Assembly: GCF_010727325.1 (NCBI RefSeq) | Contig: NZ_AP022565.1 | Coordinates: 1,240,001 to 1,304,000 of the forward strand | Length of the DNA stretch: 64,000 bases | Direction of reading: 5' to 3' | DNA from: Mycolicibacterium alvei | GTDB lineage: Bacteria; Actinomycetota; Actinomycetes; Mycobacteriales; Mycobacteriaceae | Shown here: positions 8,137 through 15,400 of the stretch, one piece after another | Layout: every line of letters starts with the position of its first letter | How positions within the stretch are numbered: position 1 is the stretch's first letter | The notes under the pieces: generated by a model | Databases searched by the model: none | Told to the model about the DNA's origin: nothing | What the model saw: only the letters and a program-made list of their open reading frames with translations | Translations under genes and position numbers: made by a program

Positions 8137-8160
8137 AGGCCCGGCATCCCCGGGCCTTTC
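8137..8160 (+). terminator. Intrinsic terminator after tRNA cluster
   Basis: AGGCCCGG and CCGGGCCT form a perfect 8-bp stem with a short loop, followed by TTTC and further T residues. It sits 16 nt after the tRNA-Val CCA. Confidence 0.8.
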
Positions 8161-8289
8161 TTGTTTCTGTGCCCCACGACCTGGATACGACTTTCCGTGC
8201 AGCCCTTGAAAATTCGTGACTGATTCAGGTCAGCTTCGCCGCATGACAACCCCCACCCAGCACCCGGGTCGGCGCGGCCACGGCTGCGC

Positions 8290-8478
8290 TCAGCGATCAC
8301 CCGCGCGATAACGCTGCATCGCCGGCCCTGTCTCGGTCCTCACCCGCAACATCCGCATGTATCCCCGCATCCACAGCTTCGCGAGGACCAGCGATCGGCC
8401 TGCATACGGGTTGCGGTCGCCGGGTTCGGCGAGTGAGCCGGAGTAGAGCGCAAAGGTGTATTCCGCGCGCTTCGTCAT
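8290..8478 (-). CDS. Small conserved-looking hypothetical protein (62 aa)
   Basis: The ATG at 8478 opens a 62-residue basic frame containing NPYAGRSLVLAKLWMRGYMR. Its aromatic/basic composition is unlike the Arg/Pro-rich shadow frames around it, so I regard it as a likely real gene. There is no clear ribosome binding site. It lies about 100 bp downstream of the kinase gene on the same strand and may be co-transcribed. No function can be assigned. The rest of 8161-8581 shows nothing else I can support. Confidence 0.45.
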   Translation of the reverse strand: MTKRAEYTFALYSGSLAEPGDRNPYAGRSLVLAKLWMRGYMRMLRVRTETGPAMQRYRAGDR

Positions 8479-8581
8479 CGGGCAATCATGCGGCCCGCGG
8501 ACCCGGAACGACGGATCCCACGCCGACGACCAGGACGCGGCGTGTGGCGGCAGGTCAAGGGAGGGCCGAGCGCCCCTTCGA

Positions 8582-10291
8582 TCAGCTCGGCGGAGCGACG
8601 TCCGGGATGGGATTCGGCATGATCGTGCCGATTGGCGGTGGGGCGGGTACCGGTGGGGCGGGTGGTGGCGGGAGCATCGGATCGGCGGGCGGCGGAGGCG
8701 GCGCAAGTACCGGCGGGCCGACCGGTACCGGCAGTTGCGGAGCGGGCGGCAGCGGATCGGGGACCGCGGCAGGGTCGGCAATCGGGCTGCCCGGTGGAAC
8801 GCCTTCGAGCCAAGTCGCGCGAACCGGCACTGTGATCACCGCACCCTGCAGCCCGCACTCGTTGGATTGGATGGTGGTGGTTTGAACACCCGCCAGTGCA
8901 CCGTCCGGCTGCGGCGTCAATGCCAAGGCCGTATCCATCGCCTGCGCTTGCATGACGTTCGGCGCCTCGCAGGGCAGTGAACCCCTCGCTGGATCACCCT
9001 GCCAAGAATCGTTGACGAAGCGGAATACCGCTGTCATGCCGCCACCTTCGATGAAGGGGACGGCATGGTTGCTGCTGTCCATGCGCGTCGACGTCGCAAC
9101 GCACCCCGAGGGCTTGCAAGTCGAGCGGAATGCCCACCAGTAGCTGGCGATCTGGTTGCCCGCCGCCGGCCAGGGATTGCCGTTGAGGGAGGCGGCGAGG
9201 TTGTCGTAGTCGAGGCGGTAGAGCCCGTCGAAGACCGGACCGCCCGGCGCTGGGGTGGCCGCCGCGTTGGCGGCGCTTGCCGTCGCTGTGCTCGGCGCTG
9301 AACTCGACTGCTCACTCGCTGCGGCATCAGCGGATGGCCAAAGCTGCCACATTCCGACGCCGGCGATGACGCCGACGGCCGCCATCGCCGCGACGGGCAC
9401 CCAGCCTGGTTTCTCGGGCCACCGAAACCCGGTCGTGGGCACCGGCGCGCCCGGCGTCGGCACCAAAGTCAGCGCGGGCACCGGGGTTTCATCGGCCAGG
9501 GCGTGCGCGAAAGCGCCGCAGCTGAGAAATCGGTCAGCCGGGCTCTTGGCGAGGGCCTTGGCCAGCGCCGGGTCCAGGTCGGCCAACTCGGGCCGGGTGT
9601 CGGCCAACGCCGGCGGTTTGGAGTTGACGTGGCGGCTGACCACGACTGCGGGATTGGGGTGCGCGAACAGTTGCGTGCCGGTCAAGAGGTGGTACGCGGT
9701 GCAGGCCAGGGCGTACTGGTCAGCGCGGCCGTCGACGTCCTCCCCCATCAGTTGTTCGGGTGCGGCGTATCCGGGCTTGTCCACGGCCGGCATATCGCGG
9801 GCAATACCGAGGTCGGCGAGAACGACGCGCGGTTCCGCATCACCCTCGACGTCAGCGACGATGATGTTGGCCGGCCTGACGTCGCAGTGCGGCAAACCAT
9901 GCTTGTGCGCATAGTCGAGCGCACCGGCAACCGCGAGCACCGTGCGGAAAACCTGTTCGCGCGGTAGGCCGTTCGGGTATCGCTGCTCGAGGAGACCAGC
10001 GAGATCCACACCGTCGACGAAATCCATCGAGATCCAGAGCTGACCGTCATGTTCCCCGCGGCCATGGACCCTGGCGATGCTGGGATGCCACAACGTGGCC
10101 GCCACATCGGCCTCACGGCAAAATCTCGCCCGCCGCTCAGGGTCGGCCGAACGCTCCTTGGACAACACCTTGAGCGCGTCAGGCCCAGGACGCCTGGGAT
10201 GCTGAGCGAGGTAGACATCCCCTGCCCGGCCTGAGCTCAGCGGTCGAACAATCCGGAACACGGAGAACGTCTCACCGACGTCGAGCGGCAT
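8582..10291 (-). CDS. Membrane Ser/Thr protein kinase (PknB-like family, no PASTA)
   Basis: This 569-residue protein has an N-terminal kinase domain (about 1-265): Gly-rich loop [11 protein letters not shown] Lys41 in ALKVL, catalytic loop HCDVRPAN (Asp137), metal motif DLG (Asp160) and AAPEQ. One transmembrane helix lies near 298-318. An extracellular domain of about 200 residues with several Cys follows, then a Pro-rich tail. The activation segment between DLG and APE is short and contains no Ser or Thr, so ordinary activation-loop autophosphorylation looks impossible. The external domain is not PASTA and its ligand is unknown. The gene lies between two tRNA-Gly copies. Confidence 0.88.
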   Translation of the reverse strand: MPLDVGETFSVFRIVRPLSSGRAGDVYLAQHPRRPGPDALKVLSKERSADPERRARFCREADVAATLWHPSIARVHGRGEHDGQLWISMDFVDGVDLAGLLEQRYPNGLPREQVFRTVLAVAGALDYAHKHGLPHCDVRPANIIVADVEGDAEPRVVLADLGIARDMPAVDKPGYAAPEQLMGEDVDGRADQYALACTAYHLLTGTQLFAHPNPAVVVSRHVNSKPPALADTRPELADLDPALAKALAKSPADRFLSCGAFAHALADETPVPALTLVPTPGAPVPTTGFRWPEKPGWVPVAAMAAVGVIAGVGMWQLWPSADAAASEQSSSAPSTATASAANAAATPAPGGPVFDGLYRLDYDNLAASLNGNPWPAAGNQIASYWWAFRSTCKPSGCVATSTRMDSSNHAVPFIEGGGMTAVFRFVNDSWQGDPARGSLPCEAPNVMQAQAMDTALALTPQPDGALAGVQTTTIQSNECGLQGAVITVPVRATWLEGVPPGSPIADPAAVPDPLPPAPQLPVPVGPPVLAPPPPPADPMLPPPPAPPVPAPPPIGTIMPNPIPDVAPPS

Positions 10292-10403
10292 CCAGGAATC
10301 CTACGAACTGCCCCCGGACGCCCGACGCCGGCATCCCGCTCGCCGACACCTTTGCCCCCTTGCACACTTTTTACGTTGCCCCACAATGCAAATCAGAATG
10401 ACG

Positions 10404-10547
10404 GATTTGTGCCCGCACGCTTCGGTGCACTAGTGTTCGGCATCGCGACGGGCGACGATCTCGCTCGTGGCGCGCGGATGTAGCGCAGTTGGTAGCGCAT
10501 CACCTTGCCAAGGTGAGGGTCGCGGGTTCGAATCCCGTCATCCGCTC
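10404..10547 (+). repeat. Direct repeat copy 2 (tRNA-Gly with promoter)
   Basis: This is the second copy of the segment at 7783-7926, offset by 2,621 bp. The two copies bracket the tRNA-Cys and tRNA-Val genes, the small ORF and the kinase gene. Confidence 0.9.
10474..10546 (+). tRNA. tRNA-Gly (anticodon GCC), copy 2
   Basis: The 73-nt sequence is identical to the tRNA at 7853-7925, with its own promoter-like TTGTGC-N18-TAGTGT upstream. No tRNA-Cys or tRNA-Val follows. Its last 9 nt overlap the 3' end of the opposite-strand hydrolase gene. Confidence 0.96.
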
Positions 10548-12214
10548 TCAGCCCCGGCTATGGCGTCCTGGATCCGCTGGGTCAGCGCGGGATCCCACCC
10601 GCGTGGCGCGAGAATATCGACCCAGAGGTCAGCGGCATCGGGACCGAAGGCATGGCCGTACCCGTAGGGCACGTCGGCCGAGAAGATCATGTCCAGCGTC
10701 ACCTGCCAGAACGTCACGACCGGCAGCCACCGCATTCCCGGATCCACATCGGGCCCCAGCGGTTCCCGCAACCAGTCCGGCCGGTGCAGCAGCAGATCGA
10801 ACGACCACCAGGTGATCGGATCGCTGGCATGCTGCCAGAACACCACACGCGGAAACTCCCAGGGCCCAGAAAGATTCACATCGGAGGTCCGGGACGCGAA
10901 GCGGATGTGGCGTCCTTCGTCGATCACCGGCAGGCGTTCCAGCGATCCAGGGTCCCGGTCGGCGGTGAGCCTCCCCCAGGGCTGGGCGAAGTTGGGCGTG
11001 CCGACCAACAGCGCACCGTCGGTACGGGCAACGATATCCGCACCGGAGGCGAATGCCGACTGTCCGCCGAAGGACCCCAGGCTCTCCCCGAACACCACCA
11101 GTTTCGGCCGTTTGGCCTCCGGCAGCGCTGCCCAAACCCGGTACACCGCTTCGAACAGTGCCTTCCCGGCCAACGGCGGAGTCTCGCGATCGGCGATGAA
11201 GGACAGCGCGCTGGGCAGGAACGAATACTGCATCGATGCGATGGCGGTGTCGCCGCCGTTGACGTATTCGAGGGCGGCCGCGACATTTGGGTTCACCCAG
11301 CCGCGCCCCGTCGTGGTCACCACCGCCAATACCTTGCGCTCGAAGGCGTGGGTGCGGTGCAGCTCGGCGACCACCTGCTCGGCGATGCCTGCGACACCGT
11401 CTGCGGAGGTGCGACCGGCATACACCCGAATCGGGGTACGTGCCGGGGCGCCGGTCACCTTCGAGATCTGTTCGGCGCTGGGGCCACCGGCCACGAAATT
11501 CCGACCTTCCCTGCCGAGGGTGTCCCACGCCTGCATCGAGGCCGGCGAACCGGAGCGTTCGGGCGCGCTCGGCTGGGTCACGCCGTCGGCCGTGCTCTTG
11601 TCGGCCACCTTCGCAGATCGTTCGGCCGTGCTGAGCAGTCCGCGGTGCAAGGCACCGTCGAGCCCCGCCACCGCCAGCACGACCATGATCACCACCGCGG
11701 CCAACCGGGCCACCGGACCGGGCACGACCCGACCGCCCAGATCGGTCAGGCGATTGGTGGCCCAACGCAACCCACGCCCGATCGCCACGAGTGCCAACGC
11801 GATGGCCACCGCGATCACCAACACCAGGATGTAGAAGGACCGCTCAGCGCGTGGCATGCCGATCAGGTCACGCAGGATCTGCTGCCACCATGATCCGAGC
11901 ATCAGAAACGCCGGGACGACCACGACGGCGGCACCGGCCAGCATCCACCACCCGATCCGCCGGGTGCGCGAGGACCATTGCGGACTGATGCCGCAACGTC
12001 GCACCACCCACGCCGTCGCGCATCCCAGCCCGTATCCGATCCCGACGCTGATGCCCGTCGCGACCCCCTGCAGATACCAGGCCCGCGGTAGCAGTGACGG
12101 GCTCATCGACCAGGCGAAGAACAGCAGCGCGCCGGACAATCCGACCGGATGCAGAGTGCGCGCGGCAGTTGCCACGCGCCCACGGATGGGTAAGTCCCGC
12201 AAGGCACGCAGCAC
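10538..12214 (-). CDS. Membrane alpha/beta-hydrolase (Abhydrolase_9 type)
   Basis: This 558-residue protein has about five N-terminal membrane segments (from LSGALLFFAWSMSPSLLPR on) and a C-terminal alpha/beta-hydrolase domain with nucleophile elbow GESLGSFGG and a downstream Asp/His region (WWSFDLLLHRPDW). This matches the two-part Abhydrolase_9 family common in mycobacteria. The substrate is unknown and may be a lipid or ester. The GTG start at 12214 precedes LRALRDLPIRGRV. The stop codon falls inside the 3' acceptor strand of the tRNA-Gly gene on the other strand, so the C-terminus may have been set by the tRNA duplication. Confidence 0.85.
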   Translation of the reverse strand: MLRALRDLPIRGRVATAARTLHPVGLSGALLFFAWSMSPSLLPRAWYLQGVATGISVGIGYGLGCATAWVVRRCGISPQWSSRTRRIGWWMLAGAAVVVVPAFLMLGSWWQQILRDLIGMPRAERSFYILVLVIAVAIALALVAIGRGLRWATNRLTDLGGRVVPGPVARLAAVVIMVVLAVAGLDGALHRGLLSTAERSAKVADKSTADGVTQPSAPERSGSPASMQAWDTLGREGRNFVAGGPSAEQISKVTGAPARTPIRVYAGRTSADGVAGIAEQVVAELHRTHAFERKVLAVVTTTGRGWVNPNVAAALEYVNGGDTAIASMQYSFLPSALSFIADRETPPLAGKALFEAVYRVWAALPEAKRPKLVVFGESLGSFGGQSAFASGADIVARTDGALLVGTPNFAQPWGRLTADRDPGSLERLPVIDEGRHIRFASRTSDVNLSGPWEFPRVVFWQHASDPITWWSFDLLLHRPDWLREPLGPDVDPGMRWLPVVTFWQVTLDMIFSADVPYGYGHAFGPDAADLWVDILAPRGWDPALTQRIQDAIAGAESG

Positions 12215-12331
12215 GAAGTACCGTCCTTCATTCAGATGGGTTTCGAAACTGTAGTGGACCGTGCGGTCACGGCCCGGCAGCTAAGCCTGCACTAACAGGA
12301 TCCGCAGGCAAAGCCGGCGTTAGAGTCGGGC

Positions 12332-12898
12332 GTGCCCAGGATCAGCGCCTCATCGGTCGAAGAACACCGCGAGCTGGTCCAACAGCGCATCTTCGAGGCT
12401 TTCGCGGCACTGATGGCCGACCAGAGCTTCGACGCGATCACGATGGCCAAGCTCGCGGCCGAGGCCGGGATCGGGCGGACTGCGATCTATCACCACTTTC
12501 CCGACAAGGAATCAGTGGTGATCGCGTTCGCCTCACACGAGACGACCCGGTACCTCGACGGATTGCGGGCGGCTCTGTCCGAGATCGATGATCCCGTCGA
12601 GCGCCTGAAGGTCTACATCCGGCATCAGCTCGAGGCCGGGCAGGAATTCCACATGGGCATGGGCATGCAGCTCTACGGTGCGTTGTCCACCGAAACGATG
12701 CTGGCCATCCGTGAACATGTGGTGGCCGTCGAGGACGTGCTGCGCGAGATCCTGAGCCAGGGCCAGGGTTCCGGACAGTTCGTCGTCGACGACGCGACCG
12801 CCACGATGTCGTTGATTCATGCGTGCCTGGCCCCACGCCATCTTCCGGTGGCGGCCATCGAGCAGTTCGTCCTGCGCGCACTGTCCGCGAAAACGTAG
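12332..12898 (+). CDS. TetR family transcriptional regulator
   Basis: This 188-residue protein has an N-terminal TetR helix-turn-helix (about 15-62: ITMAKLAAEAGIGRTAIYHHF) and a C-terminal ligand domain of helices. The GTG start is preceded by TAGAGT 5 nt upstream, which would suit a leaderless message. It lies 91 bp upstream of a heme oxygenase gene on the same strand. The gap contains two operator-like repeats, so it probably controls the oxygenase. The effector is unknown; heme or a related tetrapyrrole is a guess. Confidence 0.88.
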   Translation: MPRISASSVEEHRELVQQRIFEAFAALMADQSFDAITMAKLAAEAGIGRTAIYHHFPDKESVVIAFASHETTRYLDGLRAALSEIDDPVERLKVYIRHQLEAGQEFHMGMGMQLYGALSTETMLAIREHVVAVEDVLREILSQGQGSGQFVVDDATATMSLIHACLAPRHLPVAAIEQFVLRALSAKT

Positions 12899-12931
12899 GA
12901 CCCCACGGCACGCGACCCGGTGCTAGGTTTA

Positions 12932-12967
12932 TTGACAGACTGTCGGCATGATGTTGACAACCTGTCG
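12932..12967 (+). promoter_or_regulatory. Pair of operator-like repeats before heme oxygenase
   Basis: TTGACAGACTGTCG (12932-12945) and TTGACAACCTGTCG (12954-12967) are 14-bp copies in direct orientation with a 22-bp spacing, about two helical turns. Each is itself an imperfect palindrome (GACAG-N-CTGTC). They end 22 bp before the heme oxygenase ATG and are the likely TetR binding sites. TTGACA in each copy could also act as a -35 element. Confidence 0.65.
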
Positions 12968-12989
12968 TTAAAACACCTGGAGCCTGAGT

Positions 12990-13643
12990 ATGCCGAGCGC
13001 CGTTGCCCCCGAAACCGTCCGATCGCTGTCCGTCGCCATGCGCGAGGATTCACGCAGCGAACACGACGCGGCCGAGCAGTCGTCGTTCATGTCGGAGCTG
13101 CTCAGCGGGCGGGTCAACAGCCAGGGCTACGTCGATTACCTGTTGCGACTGCGCGCGGTCTACCGCACGCTTGAGGAGACGGTCCGAGCCCGACAGGCCG
13201 ACCCCCTCGTCGCCGCGTTCTACGACCCGATGCTGGAGCGGTTGGCCACCATCGATGCCGATCTCGATCACTGGGCCCCGGGCGCAGCACGCGACGTCGA
13301 CTCCCCCGCCGCCCGCGCCTACTGCACCCGGATCACCGAATCCGCCTGGGGCGGTGCGCTTGTGGCCCACCACTACACCCGCTACCTCGGCGACCTGTCC
13401 GGCGGCCAGGCCATCGGTCGGGTACTCGACCGCGCATTCGACCTGCAGGGCGACGGCCTGTCCTTCTACCAATTCCCGATGCGCGCCAAGCCGTACAAGG
13501 ATGCCTACCGGGCCCGCCTGGACGGCCTCGGCCTCGACCTCGACGACATCGACCGCGTCGTCGACGAGGTGAAGGTGGCGTTCGCCCTGAACCAGGCATT
13601 GTTCGACGAACTCACGGCCAACCTGCCCGCCTACCGGCGCTGA
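12990..13643 (+). CDS. Biliverdin-producing heme oxygenase
   Basis: This 217-residue protein fits the HmuO/HO-1 family. The proximal His is in SEHDAAEQ (His25), and the Gly-rich distal helix is YLGDLSGGQAIGR. It opens heme to biliverdin, CO and Fe2+ using O2 and reductant in the cytosol. This is a classic heme oxygenase, not the IsdG-type MhuD used by M. tuberculosis. It follows a TetR regulator and two repeats likely to be its operators. I see no IdeR box next to it, so heme or redox control rather than direct iron control is likely. Confidence 0.93.
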   Translation: MPSAVAPETVRSLSVAMREDSRSEHDAAEQSSFMSELLSGRVNSQGYVDYLLRLRAVYRTLEETVRARQADPLVAAFYDPMLERLATIDADLDHWAPGAARDVDSPAARAYCTRITESAWGGALVAHHYTRYLGDLSGGQAIGRVLDRAFDLQGDGLSFYQFPMRAKPYKDAYRARLDGLGLDLDDIDRVVDEVKVAFALNQALFDELTANLPAYRR

Positions 13644-13680
13644 TCACACCCCGCCAATTACCGGGGACGGCCACGCCCCA

Positions 13681-14118
13681 AATCGGGGCAACTTAGCTTA
13701 TGAAGGTTCAGGATTCGGTTTCGGCTCGACGTCGAAATACAGCGCCACAGCCAAGGCCTCGGACTCCGTCGGGACGTCCGCGGCGGCCGCCGCCACAGCC
13801 GCCGCGATCAACAAACGACGGTCACAGGCCCGTAAGCGACGTGACGGGACCGCCAAGGACCGCGGGTACCGCTACGAGTTCATGACGGCCGACGGACCCG
13901 CTGCCGCGCCGCTGCCCGAGACGCCCGTCACCACGGGCGCCTGCGACAGCGGTGTCGGAAATCTCGGATTCAGCGGCACCGCAGTGAAGTCCACCCCGGC
14001 CGGACCGGTCGGCATGACCACATTGGCCGACGACACCTTCGGAAACGGGACGACGATCCCGATGATGCCGGGAAGCTGGCAGATCGACGCCGACGGCGAC
14101 GACCCGGGCGGAAATTAG
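13681..14118 (+). pseudogene. PPE-family C-terminal remnant
   Basis: In one frame the translation runs SVGTSAAAAATAAAINKRR, then KDRGYRYEF, then GNLGFSGTAVK, GMTTLADDTFGNG and IPMMPGSW. That order (Ala-rich linker, basic stretch, KDRG-Y-RYE, LGFSGT, GLTTLA-D-FG, PM-PG-W) is the C-terminal end of many mycobacterial PPE proteins. No PPE N-terminal domain is present. The frame is open upstream into the heme oxygenase end but has no usable start before the internal ATG at 13882. I read it as the surviving 3' end of a deleted PPE gene. An internal start giving 78 residues cannot be excluded. Confidence 0.65.
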
Positions 14119-15173
14119 CCCTCGCGCCGGGCCAGCTCCCGCAGCACCAGATCGGTTGCGGCCCAATCCATGCACTTGTCGGTGACCGACTGTCCGTAGG
14201 TGAGCGGCCGAGCCTCGGGCGACTGCGCGCCCGCAACCAGGAAGCTCTCCAGCATCACACCGCTGATCGGCAGTCCGTCACGGACCATTCGGGCGATCTC
14301 GGTGGCCACGGACGCCTGCCTGACATGATCCTTGCCGGAATTGGCGTGACTGCAATCGATCACCACGCGGCCGGGCAGCCCGGCCGCGGCCAACTTGGCC
14401 GCCGTGCCCGCCACCGCGTCGGCGTCGTAGTTCGGGCCGTCGGTGCCACCGCGCAGGATGACGTGGCAGTCCTCATTGCCCGCGGTGCTCACCACCGCGC
14501 CGCGGCCCATATCGTCCATACCGAAGAACACATGTTGGGCCGCAGCGGCTTTCACACCGTCGACCGCGACCTGGATGTTGCCGTCGGTGCCGTTCTTGAA
14601 CCCGACCGGCATCGACAGACCCGATGCCAACTGGCGATGGACCTGCGACTCGGTGGTCCTGGCTCCGATCGCACCCCAGGCCACCGCGTCGGCGATGTAC
14701 TGCGGGCTGGTCGGCTCCAGGAATTCACACCCGACCGGCAGGCCGATGTCGATGATGTCGAGCAACAACCGGCGAGCCACCCGCAGGCCACGCGCGACAT
14801 CGTAGGTGCCGTCCATCCCCGGATCGTTGATCAGGCCCTTCCAGCCGATCGTGGTGCGCGGCTTCTCGAAGTACACCCGCATCACGATCTTGAGCTGATC
14901 TTTGAGCTCATCGGCCACCTTGACCAGGCGGCTCGCGTACTCCAGAGCGGCGGCGGGATCGTGCACCGAACACGGTCCGACCACGACCAGCAGCCGATCG
15001 TCACGGCCGGCCAGAATGTCGGCGATCTCGTCGCGGTCACGCGCCACCCGTTCGGCGCGACGCTCCCCCAACGGGAATTCGGTCAGCACATCGTGCGGGC
15101 TGGGGATCGCGCTGAAACTTCGGACGCGCCGGTCCGATGTGGCCGGGGCGTTGGCGATCTGCGCCAAGTTCAT
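14115..15173 (-). CDS. 3-deoxy-7-phosphoheptulonate (DAHP) synthase, class I (AroF/G/H type)
   Basis: This 352-residue enzyme makes DAHP from phosphoenolpyruvate and erythrose 4-phosphate, the first step of the shikimate pathway. Signature blocks are VVGPCSVHDP, EKPRTTIGWKGLINDP, GFKNGTDG, ILRGG and DCSHANSGKDH, as in E. coli AroG and unlike the type II AroG of M. tuberculosis. The ATG at 15173 follows AGGAAGG. The 107-bp leader before it contains an attenuator-like structure and an upstream peptide rich in Tyr, Trp and Phe. Expression is therefore probably set by aromatic amino acid supply. Confidence 0.94.
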   Translation of the reverse strand: MNLAQIANAPATSDRRVRSFSAIPSPHDVLTEFPLGERRAERVARDRDEIADILAGRDDRLLVVVGPCSVHDPAAALEYASRLVKVADELKDQLKIVMRVYFEKPRTTIGWKGLINDPGMDGTYDVARGLRVARRLLLDIIDIGLPVGCEFLEPTSPQYIADAVAWGAIGARTTESQVHRQLASGLSMPVGFKNGTDGNIQVAVDGVKAAAAQHVFFGMDDMGRGAVVSTAGNEDCHVILRGGTDGPNYDADAVAGTAAKLAAAGLPGRVVIDCSHANSGKDHVRQASVATEIARMVRDGLPISGVMLESFLVAGAQSPEARPLTYGQSVTDKCMDWAATDLVLRELARREG

Positions 15174-15259
15174 TGTCAGGGGCCTTCCTGGTGGTGGGCA
15201 CCTGGCAAGGATTCCGGCGCCCTGTAACGACGAAAGGCAGCGACCGATGGTCACTGCCT

Positions 15260-15326
15260 GGGCTCCGGGTGGATGCGTGCTTAGTGCTGCGCTTTATCGG
15301 CTCCGCCCGGAGCCTCAATAAAGCGC
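15260..15326 (-). promoter_or_regulatory. Attenuator-like alternative hairpins upstream of DAHP synthase
   Basis: On the minus strand GCGCTTTAT (complement 15326-15318) pairs with ATAAAGCGC (complement 15297-15289), and inside it GGCTCCG pairs with CGGAGCC, making a long hairpin. The same GGCTCCGGG arm can instead pair over 9 bp with CCCGGAGCC near 15261-15269. The two pairings are mutually exclusive. The first arm overlaps the Phe codon and following codons of the leader peptide, so ribosome stalling would switch the fold. The mechanism is inferred. Confidence 0.65.
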
Positions 15327-15355
15327 CAATAGCTGGCACACACACCGATAATCAC
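15281..15355 (-). CDS. Aromatic leader peptide
   Basis: A short minus-strand frame ends at TAA (15283-15281) and contains the run S-Y-W-R-F, so codons for all three aromatic amino acids lie within four positions. From the GTG at 15355 it is 24 residues; a GTG at 15343 would give 20. TAGCCT (complement 15368-15363) lies 7 nt before the first GTG, which suits a leaderless message. The aromatic codons sit at the 5' arm of the attenuator. The peptide itself is probably only a sensor of charged tRNA. Confidence 0.65.
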   Translation of the reverse strand: MIIGVCASYWRFIEAPGGADKAQH

Positions 15356-15400
15356 GTCGCCCAGGCTACACCACGGCCAGGGCAGCCCCGCAACCCGCAC

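Noticed and set aside
7783..10547. Complete integrated mobile element at tRNA-Gly
   Set aside because: No integrase, transposase or phage gene lies between the copies; only tRNAs, a kinase and one small ORF are present.
12899..12931. IdeR/iron box upstream of heme oxygenase
   Set aside because: CTAGGTTTATT is only a weak partial match to the 19-bp IdeR palindrome.
15174..15400. T-box or other riboswitch before DAHP synthase
   Set aside because: No T-box sequence or specifier loop is visible; the aromatic leader peptide with alternative hairpins explains the region better.
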